DNA from: Endomicrobiales bacterium
GTDB lineage: Bacteria > Elusimicrobiota > Endomicrobiia > Endomicrobiales > JAFGGC01
NCBI GenBank assembly: GCA_016930715.1
Contig: JAFGGC010000002.1
Span: 1-64,000 of the forward strand
Reading direction: 5' to 3'
DNA length: 64,000 nt
Below are positions 1 through 12,200 of the stretch, in pieces. How positions within the stretch are numbered: the first letter of the stretch is position 1; each line of letters starts with the position of its first letter. The notes beneath the pieces were generated by a model. It made no database searches. It saw only the letters and a program-made list of their open reading frames with translations, and was not told the DNA's origin. The position numbers and the translations under genes were made by a program.

Positions 1-217
1 GAAGGGCGGCAGTGAGGGCGGCGGGCTTCGGCGGAGCGAAGCTTCAGCGGAGCGGGGGAGAAGAAATCCCACCCCTGCCATTTTTTTGTTTGTTCAAAAG
101 CCCTCAAGTTTCACAAAAAATTCACAGTATTTTTAAGAGAAATACCATCAATTTTTATAACATAAAACCGCAGGAATGTGATTTCAAAGCGTTAAACAGT
201 TTTTTCGGGAGAAGGTT
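1..217. other. Left-edge intergenic region, no convincing gene
   Basis: This stretch precedes the first giant gene. Bases 1-60 are very G-rich and contain a small perfect hairpin, GCTTCG at 25-30 and CGAAGC at 37-42 around a 6-base loop. The rest is AT-rich leader. The reading frame starting at 12 runs into the giant gene in another frame and has no ribosome binding site or recognisable product. The G-rich edge could be the tail of an upstream gene or repeat cut by the window, which cannot be decided here. Confidence 0.5.
133..161 (+). promoter_or_regulatory. Weak sigma-70-like promoter candidate for first giant gene
   Basis: TTAAGA at 133-138, a 17-base spacer, then TATAAC at 156-161. The -10 matches consensus at 5 of 6 positions and the -35 at 4 of 6. 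It would give a leader of about 50 bases that includes the ribosome binding site GGGAGAAGG at 207-215. The match is modest in an AT-rich region. Confidence 0.35.
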
Positions 218-3200
218 ATGTTCAACAGGAACCTTTTTGTGGTTCTTTTAATATCCGGTATCGCCGGTCTTTTCGTGTTGGGCACGCCAAACCTCGACGG
301 ATACTATAGCCAGGACCCCGGCGGTTACGGGGGGGCGTACGGGTACATGCCTCCTCAGGCAGTGTCGATGAGCGCGAGCGCCGCCGAAGCCCACAAGGAA
401 GCGGAGAGATCGCGGGCGGCGGACAAGGGTTTGAGGACTACCACGCCGCCGTCTTCGACGCCGGGAGGTTCGAGCAGCAGTGATACCGGCGGAGCCAGAG
501 ACAGCGGCGAGAATAGCCCTAGCAAAAACGATAACGATGAAGAAAGGGAATACGAAAGGCAGACGAGGAGCTACGAGCGTTTTGTCGACGAGCGCATGGG
601 CGATATAGCCGGCCTTCTTCGCGAGCTTGAAGCTATGGGCGACCCCATCTTCGCCCTCAACTGCCTTGAATACCTTGCATCAGAAAAAGGCGTTGAACAT
701 ATAATGCAGCACATCAACTGGAGGTTTTCGGACGACTTCCTCGAGTTCATGGATGTCGAGGGCGAAAGGCAGGATTTTTCGGGCAGGGCCTGGTGGAACG
801 TGCATAAGGTGTGGTGCAAGAGAAAGGGTTTCGACCATCCGGCCGACACGGAACCCGGGGCGCTCGTCGATGGCGGAAGAAGGTACGATGAAGACGACAT
901 GGACACCTGGGCCAACGATCCCGAAGGCATATTCCGTCATTTCGGCAGCGACTACCAGGAACTTGCCCTGTTCCTGAGGAACTACTGCATAAACAAGCTC
1001 GATCTTGCCGCGGACGTTCTGGAACAGCTTTACGCGAGGGACCCAGCGGCTTTCAGCAGTCTGCTGGGGATGATAAACGAACCCTATTTCCTGAGAGATA
1101 TCGCCGGGAGGTTCACGAACGACACGCTTAAAGAGGCGCTGACCCGGAAGATAGAACAACTGGAAGAAGAGGTCCAGAACGCCATTGACAGGGCCACATC
1201 CTCGAACGGCAGGCTGAACTATGATGTCCTTGTCAGGGATTTGATGTACCGCCTCGGCCACGAATACACGGCGGTCATGCTCGGTGCCCTGATGAAAAGG
1301 GCGAACGGAAGCGAAGAAACCCGCCAGCTTCTCGGTTATCTCGGGAGCGCCCTCGGCGAAATGGGCGAAACCGAAGCCGTTCAGGAGTTTTTCCTGAAGA
1401 CCTGGGAAGCGGTGCTTTATTCCGCCGATATCAGCGCGAGCGAAAAAGCGGCGCTGAAAGAACGGCTGAGAGGGCTCATCGGGGATTTGGCCGATATAGA
1501 CAATTATGTACCGCCCCCGCGACTTCCTCCCGAAGACCCGAGCGTGCCCACCGACACTCCGGAAAACACGATAAAGCATTACGGCAGCAACCTGAACGGC
1601 CTTTACAAGCATTTGATGAAGATGGACACCTGGGAGGACATGCTTGAGGTCGTTGAAAAGCTTTACGAAAAATACGGCGCGGCCATAGTGGCCGACCTTC
1701 TTGACAGGATAGACAACCGGAACCTTCTTGACTGGCTTGCCCGGCACGCCAAGGCGGACGGCCTTGAAGGATTGTGCGAGGGCAAGGTCGCGAAACTTGA
1801 CGGGGACGTCAGCGGTCTGGACAGCGCTGATTCCATATCGGCGTTCTACGGCAAGGATTACGCCGCCATGGGCGACCACCTTGAAAAGCTGTGCGCGGAA
1901 AATCCGAGGCTTGCCGCCGAATTGATAGAGCTTATAATGCAGACGAGGGGCGAAGAAGCGCTTGTCGACCTTCTTTGTTCCATTGGGAGCAAGAGCTACC
2001 TTGAAACCGCAAGGAACGCCGTAGGCGACAGGTATATCAGGGGGTTATTGAACACGAGAATATCACGGATATCCGAGTACATTGACGACTTGATCGGAGG
2101 CATAACCACTTCCGGTCCGGACGAGCCGGCCTCGCCTTACCCCGGACATCCCGGCATCGAGGGTCAACCCCAAAACAACTATTCAAGCGCGATAGACGCG
2201 GTTCTTAACGACGGCAGCATGGCTTTCGCGGCGGATTTCGTGATAGCGTTGTACAATTCAAGTTACGGGGGCGACATAGAAGCATTTCTCGAACAGCTTG
2301 CGGGCGCGGTCCGGAGCGACGAACGCAGGGCAAAATTGTTCGCTTTCATATGGAGTACTATAGATTCAAGCCTCGGCCTTGACGCCGCCGCCAAAAAAAG
2401 GCTTAAAAAATCGATAGAACCTACAATAACGCAAAGCGGAGGCGAAGTGCCGAAACCAGTCGCGGGCGGCAGAAGCCTCGGAGCCGGAAATCCGGACGTT
2501 CCGCTGACGTCGGCCGAAAACGTGGTCATGCATTTTGGCGACGACCTGGGCGGCCTTATGGAATACATAGATTCGCACAGGGACGACATGAGGATGATAG
2601 GGATGATACTCGAAGAAGTGTACGGCAAGGCCGGCGCCGGGACATTAAGCGACCTGCTTGGCATGATAGATGACGCGTCATTTTTAAAAAGCCTGTTATC
2701 CGAACGTTTTTCGGCAGACAGCCCGGTAAAGGAAACCATTCAGGGCAGGATAGGTAAAATCACAGGCGATACCGGAATGCTTGATTCCGCCAACGCGCTG
2801 ATGGGATACTTTGGAAGGGACTTTCGCGAGCTCGCGCGGCTTCTTATTTCGGAGCTCGATTTCGGCCTTGCAAGGGAGGTCCTTGAGACGATATTGAACG
2901 ACTGGGGCGAGTTTGAATTCTCGTCGGTGCTCGAGCGCATAGGGGACACGTCGTTTTTGTTGGACGTATATGCCCGGACTGACAACGCCTATTTAGCCGC
3001 GCTTATAGAAAAACGCATCGGGGACGTGGGCGAGAGCATCAGTTCGGCCCTGAAAGCCGCGATCTCGGGCAAGGACGGTAAATTCAATGCGAGTTATATC
3101 GTCAGCAGGATGCTGAAACAGGAAGATTACGGTTTTAACGTTCAGCTTCTCGAGGCGATACTTGTTCAGCTTGATAACGCGGGGTCTTCAAGCGGCCTGC

Positions 3201-6043
3201 AGAAAGCAATGGAGGTCTGGGAAGAGTACCTGGAAAAAATGTCTCCCGCGATGAAGACTCAGGCCGCGACAAGGACTTACAACTGCCTCTTGCTTGATAC
3301 TATGGATACATACAAGAGGAATCAGCTTGAACAGATGTTCAGGCGTTTCGGCTGGATTGACGAGGGGCTTTTAAACGAGATAAGTAAAGGCGCTATGAAG
3401 TCCATCGCCGGCGATTCGACGGCATCCCTGGACGACTCGGGCGGAGTGGTGCGCCGTTACGGCAGCAATTACCGGGAGATGGGCGATTACCTCAGGGAAG
3501 AGTCCGACGCGGGCCTCACCGCCGAGGTAATGGAGCAGGTCCTGAAAACCAGGGGATGGGGCGCGGTATCGGTCCTGCTTTCGAACATTTCGAACACTTC
3601 GCTTCTGATGCAGGTGATGAGCAGGATAAAAGACCCCACGCTGCACAGGCTGGTGAACGACCGCGTGATGAACCTGAAAAACGGCACCAAAGAGCTTGTC
3701 TACGTCGCTACTAATAACGACGGAACGCTCAACTACGACACCATAATCCAGGGCATGCTCGACAATGACGACTACAAGTATAACGCCGACGTGCTCGACG
3801 CGGTCGCCAGGGCTCACGGCGCGGAGGCTGCCGGAAAACTCTGGGAGAAGTATATCGAAAGATGCCGCAGAGAAAAAAGGAACATAGAGGTGATCGAAAA
3901 AACCTATGCTGCCGCGTCTTCTGACCTGTTGGCCAACTCAACCGTTATAAATATATTGCGGAACGCCCGCAATTCCTACGCGGGCCCGGCAGGGGCCGGC
4001 GAAGCTGAAGCGGCAAAACCGACTAAGGCCGTCTCCGATTCTTCCCGGCTGGTTAACGCCTACGGCAGCGACCTCGAAGCCCTTTCGGACGAGCTCCTGG
4101 GCGCCGATGCCGAATGCGTCGGGGAAACTCTAAAGATAATAGCCAGCGAAAAGGGCGCGTGGGCGGTAAGGCAGATAGTTAATTCTCTCATCAAAAAGGA
4201 CAGGATTGAGCTTGTCGCTAACGCCGCCTACCTTTCCGGGGACATCAGGGTATACGAAATAATCGAGGCGCGGCTGAACGCGTACATGGCGGAACACAAC
4301 AAGAGTTTCGGCGGAAAACTGAGCGCCGGCGACGTGATCGCCTATTTCGGGGAAGACTACGCCGCGATGGGCATGTACCTCTGGAGCAATGGTGACGCGG
4401 GGCTCGCGGCGGACGTGATTAATATACTTTATAATTCACGCAACTACAGCGGAGTCGACGACCTGATAGGGACGATAGAGGACTCCGGTTTTCTTTATTC
4501 GATCGCGGACCAGATATCCAACAAGAACCTCGCGGATAAAGTCCGCGGCAGGGCAGGGGCGCTTGGCGGCGAAGGGTTCGGCGAAATGACGCCGGAAGTT
4601 GTCCTGGAATACTTCGGGACCAACTACGGCGAAATGGGGCAGTACCTCTGGGGCAACAATGACGCGGCGCTTGCCGCGAGGGTTCTCACGGCGCTGTTCG
4701 GGTCCGGGAAAACTGACGGCGCGCAGGCCGTGGTGGACAGCATCTTGAGCAAGGAGTTTCTTGGCGCAATAAAGGCGAATATTACAAACGGTGATCTGAA
4801 TGAAATGGTGGAAAATAAAATGTCGGAAGTGTTGAGCATGGATTTCCCCGCGGTGGCGGCCGAGATGAACGCTAAAGGCGATTATTCGTACAACGCCTAT
4901 CTCTTGTCGCGCTACATCGCAGACCAGAACTTCGGCGCGAGCGGCATGGAGAAATGCTGGGAGCTCATAGACCAGTACCTGAAGTATTTCGATACCGACG
5001 CGAAGAAAGTCGAAGCCCTGGCAAAGACCTGGGAGGCCGTGATAGAAATGCAGGGAGTCCCGGACGGCAGGAAAATAGCCGCGCTTAATATACTGGAGAT
5101 AAATATACGCATACTCGGCGCGGAACCTCCGAAACGCGACGTCAGCATGTTCAACGGCAATCCCGAGGCTGACCCGTCCACGCCGGAAGGCGTTATTGAA
5201 TACTTCGGTGAGGCTTATTATGAAATGGCGAAGTACCTGAAGCTGAACCGGGACGCCGCGATAACGGTGAAAACTCTCGAGAAGCTCGCGGAAATGAGGA
5301 ACCTGTCAGACGTGAGCAGCGTGGTCTCGAACATATCGGACATAAGGTTCCTGCTGAGGATTCTTGAAAAGACATCTAACAGCAGGATAAGGGACCTTGT
5401 GACCGAAAGGATAGCTTCCGTCAAGAGTTTTGAGAACCAGCTAATAGCGACGTTTAGCCTTGAGGACGGCCAGCTGCATTATTCCGCGATTGCGCAGGAT
5501 ATGTTCGAAAGGTGGGATTATTACTACGCCGCGGACGTCCTCACAATGCTTTTTGAGCACGGAACCAACAGGGATGACGGTCTTTCACACGTTGATAAGC
5601 TTCTTGGAGCTTTCACGGTGTTCCTGCAGCCCGAGGACGCGCCTGATTTTCTGGCGCGAACGTGGGTAGCGGTGCACAATTCATTGAACCTTTCGAAATC
5701 CGAAAAAACGGCGATAGAGGATGTTCTCGGAAGCTACATAAAAAAATTCAGCTGGGGTATTGACGAGTCGGTGATAGGCGAGGCGATAGATTACTTCAAG
5801 GAGGACTATCAGTCGATGGCCGGCTACCTGATGCAGAGCCACAGCAGCGACCTGGCGACGGCCGTGTTCGGCAGGATATACAACGATAAAGGCGGCGACG
5901 CCCTGAAATCGGCGTTAGAGTACATAGGCGACGCGGGTTTTCTCGTGGCGGTGATGTACCAGTCGCAAGACAGACATGTTTCCGAGCTTGTCAAAGAACG
6001 GGTCGAGTGGGTGAATTTGAACCTGTACGGAGGCGGGCAATGA
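218..6043 (+). CDS. Giant secreted alpha-repeat protein 1 (1,941 aa)
   Basis: I do not recognise the family. The ATG at 218 follows a GGGAGAAGG ribosome binding site and starts a clear signal peptide (MFNRNLFVVLLISGIAGLF). A Tyr/Gly-rich stretch with the motif GYMPPQAV and a charged Ser/Thr/Pro segment run to about residue 110, followed by a cap module (about 115-220). By eye, type 1 modules start near residues 237, 451, 540, 768, 859, 1076, 1278, 1371, 1461, 1657 and 1854. Type 2 modules start near 330, 653, 950, 1166, 1542 and 1749. Each type 1 module reads as about four short helices with an HFG/YFG-x-[DN]-Y start, as in an alpha-solenoid. The C-terminus ends in VEWVNLNLY, as in its paralogs. 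One type 1 module appears to be missing before residue 1166 compared with paralogs 3 and 4. It is probably exported to the periplasm or surface; its role is unknown. Confidence 0.9.
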   Translation: MFNRNLFVVLLISGIAGLFVLGTPNLDGYYSQDPGGYGGAYGYMPPQAVSMSASAAEAHKEAERSRAADKGLRTTTPPSSTPGGSSSSDTGGARDSGENSPSKNDNDEEREYERQTRSYERFVDERMGDIAGLLRELEAMGDPIFALNCLEYLASEKGVEHIMQHINWRFSDDFLEFMDVEGERQDFSGRAWWNVHKVWCKRKGFDHPADTEPGALVDGGRRYDEDDMDTWANDPEGIFRHFGSDYQELALFLRNYCINKLDLAADVLEQLYARDPAAFSSLLGMINEPYFLRDIAGRFTNDTLKEALTRKIEQLEEEVQNAIDRATSSNGRLNYDVLVRDLMYRLGHEYTAVMLGALMKRANGSEETRQLLGYLGSALGEMGETEAVQEFFLKTWEAVLYSADISASEKAALKERLRGLIGDLADIDNYVPPPRLPPEDPSVPTDTPENTIKHYGSNLNGLYKHLMKMDTWEDMLEVVEKLYEKYGAAIVADLLDRIDNRNLLDWLARHAKADGLEGLCEGKVAKLDGDVSGLDSADSISAFYGKDYAAMGDHLEKLCAENPRLAAELIELIMQTRGEEALVDLLCSIGSKSYLETARNAVGDRYIRGLLNTRISRISEYIDDLIGGITTSGPDEPASPYPGHPGIEGQPQNNYSSAIDAVLNDGSMAFAADFVIALYNSSYGGDIEAFLEQLAGAVRSDERRAKLFAFIWSTIDSSLGLDAAAKKRLKKSIEPTITQSGGEVPKPVAGGRSLGAGNPDVPLTSAENVVMHFGDDLGGLMEYIDSHRDDMRMIGMILEEVYGKAGAGTLSDLLGMIDDASFLKSLLSERFSADSPVKETIQGRIGKITGDTGMLDSANALMGYFGRDFRELARLLISELDFGLAREVLETILNDWGEFEFSSVLERIGDTSFLLDVYARTDNAYLAALIEKRIGDVGESISSALKAAISGKDGKFNASYIVSRMLKQEDYGFNVQLLEAILVQLDNAGSSSGLQKAMEVWEEYLEKMSPAMKTQAATRTYNCLLLDTMDTYKRNQLEQMFRRFGWIDEGLLNEISKGAMKSIAGDSTASLDDSGGVVRRYGSNYREMGDYLREESDAGLTAEVMEQVLKTRGWGAVSVLLSNISNTSLLMQVMSRIKDPTLHRLVNDRVMNLKNGTKELVYVATNNDGTLNYDTIIQGMLDNDDYKYNADVLDAVARAHGAEAAGKLWEKYIERCRREKRNIEVIEKTYAAASSDLLANSTVINILRNARNSYAGPAGAGEAEAAKPTKAVSDSSRLVNAYGSDLEALSDELLGADAECVGETLKIIASEKGAWAVRQIVNSLIKKDRIELVANAAYLSGDIRVYEIIEARLNAYMAEHNKSFGGKLSAGDVIAYFGEDYAAMGMYLWSNGDAGLAADVINILYNSRNYSGVDDLIGTIEDSGFLYSIADQISNKNLADKVRGRAGALGGEGFGEMTPEVVLEYFGTNYGEMGQYLWGNNDAALAARVLTALFGSGKTDGAQAVVDSILSKEFLGAIKANITNGDLNEMVENKMSEVLSMDFPAVAAEMNAKGDYSYNAYLLSRYIADQNFGASGMEKCWELIDQYLKYFDTDAKKVEALAKTWEAVIEMQGVPDGRKIAALNILEINIRILGAEPPKRDVSMFNGNPEADPSTPEGVIEYFGEAYYEMAKYLKLNRDAAITVKTLEKLAEMRNLSDVSSVVSNISDIRFLLRILEKTSNSRIRDLVTERIASVKSFENQLIATFSLEDGQLHYSAIAQDMFERWDYYYAADVLTMLFEHGTNRDDGLSHVDKLLGAFTVFLQPEDAPDFLARTWVAVHNSLNLSKSEKTAIEDVLGSYIKKFSWGIDESVIGEAIDYFKEDYQSMAGYLMQSHSSDLATAVFGRIYNDKGGDALKSALEYIGDAGFLVAVMYQSQDRHVSELVKERVEWVNLNLYGGGQ

Positions 6044-6088
6044 CGCGCAAAACCGTTGTCTATCAGGCAGGTAAAAGGCAAGAATATA

Positions 6089-6117
6089 TTGACATTTTAA
6101 GGTGTTTCTGTTATTTT
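6089..6117 (+). promoter_or_regulatory. Promoter candidate for second giant gene
   Basis: TTGACA at 6089-6094, a 17-base spacer, then TATTTT at 6112-6117. The -35 is an exact consensus and the -10 matches at 4 of 6 positions. It lies in the gap after the first giant gene, so the second giant probably has its own promoter with a leader of about 110 bases. Confidence 0.55.
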
Positions 6118-6181
6118 ATACCAGAGATGTCAACCCGTGCCGTACATACTATGATGGAATTTCCTGTCATAAATGATATTG

Positions 6182-6216
6182 AAGGGTTTTGCGCGAAACG
6201 GCGCGAGGCCTTTTTT
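6182..6216 (+). terminator. Hairpin plus T-tract in leader of giant gene 2 (terminator or attenuator)
   Basis: AAGG (6182-6185), one bulged G, and TTTTGCGC (6187-6194) can pair with GCGCGAGG (6201-6208) and CCTT (6209-6212) around a GAAACG loop, allowing G-U pairs. T's run from 6211 to 6216. It lies between the promoter candidate at 6089 and the ribosome binding site GGAGG at 6223-6227. It could end read-through from giant 1 or attenuate giant 2. Pairing was judged by eye. Confidence 0.4.
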
Positions 6217-6232
6217 GTTTCTGGAGGCCATC

Positions 6233-9200
6233 ATGTTCAATAAAACATTCCTATTAATTTTGGTCGGTTTCGGTATCGCCGGCCTGTTCGTGCTGGGCGT
6301 GCCCAACGTCGGCGTTTCCTATTATTCGCCTGGCGGCGAATACATTCCTCCTGCCGCGTTGTCGGCATCGTCGGCAGGCGCCGCCTGCGCATCGTCGGCT
6401 TCTGCGTCAGGGCCATCAGCGGCATCAGCATCAAGCGCGTCCGCGGCATCGGCTTCGGCCGCGGCGAGCGATGCCAACTACACGCCGTCAAGCTCCACGG
6501 CGCCGACAATGACCGCCGAAGAACTCGTGGACAGCTATACATCGAACGGGGAAATAAACATCGGGGGTTTGTGCTCCGCTCTCGAAGCGACCTGGGACGG
6601 CGACTACGGATACAAGGTTCTAAAAGTGGTCTGGGACCGGAAGGTAAAGGGTCAGTTCAATAGTCCGTACGCGATGAGAAAGGTGCTTAACGGACGTTTT
6701 TCGCTGGCGTACCTGCAGAAGATGGAGGAGGCCGCCACCGCCGCCTGCGGCGCCAACGGCGACAGGGTCTGGTACGGCCTGCACTTTGAGCTGCACCGCC
6801 GGGGCGCGGGACCGCTCAACGACGGAACGGCGATATGCGCGTGGATGACGGATCCCACGAAGATATTCAACAAATTCAAGGACGGTTCGCAAGTTGATTA
6901 CGACGATCTCGGTATTTTCCTTTTCATCTATAATGAAAGCAGGCCCAGGCTGGTGGGAGAAGCGCTTGAATGGATTGCCTTACACGGACAGGGGGGGGCG
7001 ATCACTTCTACCGTATATGAATGTAACAGCGTCACTTTTTTAAGGAGCATAAGATCGACTGTCACCAATCAGACGGTTCTGGACGCCATTAAAAACCGCA
7101 TAGACCAGATAGAGGAGCGCGTGGCCAACGAGGTCTCGCAGACGATGCTGGGCTGGTGGCGCTATGAACAGGGGAATCCCCTGCCAAACGATCCCAGGAA
7201 CCTCTCAGAAGTGTGCTCGCACCTTTCGCGGTACATACAGGACTCCGGAGGCAACAACGCCGAATTCGCGGTGAAGATTTTCATGGCAATGAGGAACTTC
7301 TCAAATGCTGAACACAATCAGACGGACAGCTGGGCGTATTACACGACGCTTGTTGGTTCTTATGCCTCGTTCCTGCGGAATCAAAACAGCGCGGAAGGGA
7401 CCTGCGCTTTTCTTACAAGGATCTGGAATGAGATGTATGTCCAGCCGCTGCCGATGTCCACTCTACAGCCGATGCTCGACCAGATAGCCAACAGGATAGT
7501 CTCATACGGCGGCACGAGGCCGACGCCTCCGGGAGGATACGACGATATTCCGGAAGATGATAGCGTGGAAGTGACCAGCGCGCAGACCTGCCTGCAGAGA
7601 TACGGTACGAACTATCAGGCCATGGCTTCTTATCTTGAATCGACAAAGCTCTACGAGCACGAGTTCCAGGCGGAGGTGCTGAGCGCGGTTCTCGGCCGGG
7701 GCAAAGCGCACCTTCTTGACCTTCTTCAGCACATGACAAAACCGAACCACCTTAAAGACGTCGGTGAAAAAGCCGGCGGCGACGTGGAAAAATACGTTGC
7801 CGGCCGCGTGGGAAAGCTAAAAAACGACGGCAGTGGCCGCAGGACGGCGGAAGGGGTGCTTGCGTATTATTACGACCAGTACAGCGCGATGGGCGAGTGG
7901 CTTGAGGGAAACACCAGAAGCGACAAGTTTTCGCTCGCGCGCAACACCCTTCAGCTTCTGTACTCGGTCCGGGGCAGAAGGGCCTGCATGGACGCAGTGG
8001 CGGGATGGGGCGCCGACATACTGCAGGGAGTGGCAAGGATAACGAGTGACGACAATGTAATGTCCGTTCTTGAAGCCAGGGCCGCGCAGCTGAACACGCC
8101 GCTTGGAGGGGGCATACAGGACATTGTTGGAAGATGCCTGATAGACGACCCTGAACAGACCGATCCCGCATACAAGCTGTTTTCCGCCCGGAAGTTCGCC
8201 GATGAGGTGAACTCATACGGCGACGCGAGCCTCGTGGTTGAGGCGCTTGTCGTCCTTCTGGCGGACAGCCAGTACGGCGGAATAACGGTGGTCGTAGACA
8301 AGGTGTTGCCCCTTTTAAACGACAAGACCGGTATTGCGCAGGCGGTCTGGCGCTCGAATATGATAGTCCAGGAGCACAAATATCGAATAATAGAGAAGCT
8401 GGTGTCTTTGGGGGCCGAAAGGCCCGGACCCCAGGCCGGCGGTTCACAGGGTGACATCAACGGCGACAGCAAGGCGGGGAGGGACACGCCTCAAGGGTTG
8501 CTCGACTACTACGGCAGCGACTATAAGACAATGATGGAATGGCTTGTGGCACACAAAAAAGACGACCCCGAGTTCTGCGCCGAAGTTTTCTCGAAGATAA
8601 TGGACGGAAGCCGCAGGGGAATGTGCGCGCTCGCCGAGGCGTTGAATAACCTGTACGACAAGGCATTTCTTGACGCCGTCAGGAAAAAGACCTCCGGCAG
8701 GATAAAGAACATGATAACGGCGCGAATCGACGAGTTGAACGGACAGCGCGCCGTCAACACGGCGGAGGGGCTGATAACCTTTTATTATAACGGCGAAGGC
8801 GGTCTTGATTTCTCAGGTATAGCAAATGCCGTCGTGGAGCGCCATAACGCGACTATGGCCGCTCGTGTGCTTGAAAACATCCTCCGCTATAGGGGCACGG
8901 ACTGGGTGATAGCCATACTCCAGCATATATCCGACCGTGCTTTCCTTGAGAGCATAATGAACGCGACAGAGAACGAAGACCTGCAGGTGCTTATAAGCCA
9001 GAAGCTCGACGGTTTGACCTATGACTTTCAGACGCTTATATACAGGAACTCGACCTACGACCCGATGACCGGGGAATTCACGCCCGACTGGGGCGCCATA
9101 GCCGCCGACTTGGCGCGCAGGGACGCGCAGTATCTTGTCGATTTCATAGTCTATTTCTGCAATAACTACTGCCAGATACCCGGAGTTGCTTTGGATATGT

Positions 9201-12200
9201 CCAGGAAAAAGTCCATAATAGCCGACGTCGGCGAAGCCCTAGCAGGAAGCAAAAGGATAGACTTTTTGACAAAGGCGTGGTCGTTGATAAAAGGCGACCT
9301 GTCGATTTCCGAGAGTGTAAGAAGAGATCTCCTTTCCGCGGTAGAGGACGCCGTGAAGAAAGGGTACGGTTCAGAGGGGTCAAACGGGGAGTCCAGCAAC
9401 CCTTCCGAGGTTCACAGGATAATAGCCCAGTACAACGGATACGCTAAGAGTCTTGCCAACGCGCTCGGCGGAAAGGACGCGCGGTTCTGCGCGGAGGTTT
9501 TCGAAGCCATACTCGGGATGGGGTCCGGTTGGGATTTTCTTTGCGACGTTGTAAGCAATTTTCATAACAAGGACGAACTTGCGGATATATTCTCGCATCT
9601 AACCAGCGCGAAGGCGAAGAAAGCGGTTTCTCAGCGCGCAAGGATCCTCGGAGGCGATTTTTCATACACAACTGAGCAGTTCACGCCGGGCAACACCAGC
9701 GCGGCCACGGACACGGTCGAAGGCATCCTGGACCACTGGGGCTCGCAGTTTGACAAGCTCGCCGATGACCTGGAACGGCACCATTCCGACGACGCGGAGT
9801 TCATAGCCGACGTCTTGAGCGAACTGCTCGGAAGGTACGGACGCAAATCTCTTATACTATGTATTTCGTATTTCAAGGAAGTCAACGTCCTTGAAGCCGT
9901 CAAGGGCAAGCTTGCGAGCGACATGATTAAGGACATGGTTGACGGCAGGATAGGCGCCATCACTCAGACGGGAAGGGGTATGAATTCGGCATACGGGATC
10001 ATATTGCACTATATGAAGGACGGCGAACTTGAGACCACTCGGCTCGGCCACCACCTGAGGGGGGACCAAAAGCCGGCCCTCGCGGCAAAAACGCTTGAAG
10101 CGGTGCTTCTTGATTTCGATGAGTTTACCGTGAGAGAAGTCATAAAAGACATAAACGACGCGATGTTCATAGAGCAGATAATGGCCAAGACAGAGAATAC
10201 CGAGCTTTTCGCTTTACTTGCCGAGAAGCTCGATCGTCTCGGCAAGGACCTCGAATACGTCGTCGACCTGGGCACTGATTCCGCAGTCCAGGACCTCCAG
10301 CGGCACAACGATTACCGCTACACCGCCGATTACATCGTAAGGCGCTACCTCAAAGACAACAACACCCAAACAATGCTTAAAAGCGTGCTGGACGCCTTTT
10401 TCGCGCCGATGACCACCGCCTCGAGAAAGGCGTTCATCGAACGTGTATGGAAGTTAATACGCGCCAGCACATACGTTTCCAAGTCGCAGAGGGCCGTGCT
10501 CAAAGCCTTCCTTGAATCCTATATGGACGGCGCGAAACTGCCGTCGGGCGCGGCCAATGAACCGAAGACATTGGGAGACCGTTCATCGGACACGAGAGGC
10601 ACGGTCGAGGGCTTCCTCAAATACTACGGGAACGATTACATGGGAATGGCGAAATACCTTCACGAAAAGAACAACGTTGCTTTTGCCGGAACCATCCTTG
10701 AAAAAATATTCAAGGATTACGGCGACCACACCGCGGCGATATTCCTTTACGCGATAAACGACACGCAGTTCCTGAATAATGTCATGCCTTTCATATCGAG
10801 CGTACCGCTCAAGCAGATGGTTCAGGAGCGGTGCAACGCGATACGTGGCGGTTACGGCTACGGCGCGCCCGCCGGCGGGTACGCTTCCTTGCCGGACTCG
10901 ACCTCGACCACGCCCCTCCAGCAGGGTCTTGACGGCCCGGGCGATCCCACATCACCGACCGACACGCCCGCCGGAATACTTGTCCATTTCGGGACAAATT
11001 ACGACGGACTTGCCAAGGAGCTGATGAAGCGCGACGCCAAGTTCATTATGGAGACGCTTGAGCTTCTCGGCTCGATGAAAGGCAGGTCCGCCGTTGACAG
11101 CCTGCTCGGCAGGATGCTCGCGCTGCCCAAGGAAAAGACGGATGGCACCGAAGAAGAGCAGTTTAAGTATTATGAAGAAGCGGGAAAGAAAATCGAAGAA
11201 GCATTTGAAAAACTCTCGGATGCCCTTAGTTTTGCGACAAACGGCGCCGTGCGGAGCGCAGTAGTGGAGTACTTGAACGACATCTCCGAGAAAGTGGGCA
11301 AATTCTTTGACAAGGTGTTCCTCAAGAACCCCGAGGACGTAGTGGCAAAGTACGGAGACAATTACACCAAGATAGGGTTTCACATCTGGGGCAGAGGGGA
11401 CGCGGAATTTGCCGTAAAGGTGCTTGAACTTCTGATACAAAACGGCAAGTCTAACGGCGCCAGGCAGGCCGTCGAGAGCATAATGAACAGCGATTTCCTG
11501 TCGCAAATAAGGGCCAAAGCCGTCGAGATGAAGGCCTCAAACCAGATAATCAGATACATCGACGGATGGATAGGCGAGGTCAAGCTGATGGAGGAGGCCG
11601 CCGCGATAAGCGAGACGCTTACTCGCCTCGCAAAACAGATGCACAAGCTGGGAGACTACGACTTCAACGCCAAAACGATAAGCGATTTCATCAGCGACAA
11701 CCGCTACGGCTCAAGCGGATTGGAGAAGGTCTGGCAGCTGGTCGACACCTATGCCTCGTACTTTGCCAACGACTCGCTTAAGGTCGACGCGCTTATAAAG
11801 ACCTGGCACGCCGTGCACGGGATGACCAACGTGGACCTCGCGAGGCGGGTCGCGATGCTCAACGTCCTTGAGATAGTGATACGCGTTTACGGCGGCGAGC
11901 CGCCGGTGAGGGACGTCACGATGTACGGCGGGGATCCGAACGCCGACCCTTCGAGCGCCGAAGGCGTGCTCGCGTATTTCGGCGAGGACTATTACGACAT
12001 GGCGAAATTCCTGAAACTCAACCGCGACGCCGAGCTGACCTCAGACACGCTTGAGCGCCTGGTCAGCGTGCGCGACGAGGTGGCGATGGTAAACGTCCTG
12101 AACAATATATCGGACATAAGGTTCCTTCTGAAGGTGATAGAGACGACCAATGTTTCAACGATAAACATGCACATACAGCAGAGGATAGCCGAGATAAAAA

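Noticed and set aside
680-1879. 399-codon minus-strand open frame
   Set aside because: It lies wholly inside giant gene 1 on the opposite strand and has no ribosome binding site, signal or recognisable domain. Long antisense frames are expected in high-GC repeat genes.
6173-6232. Twenty-residue longer N-terminus for giant 2
   Set aside because: It would place charged residues before the signal peptide. The ATG at 6233 has GGAGG and aligns with giant 1.
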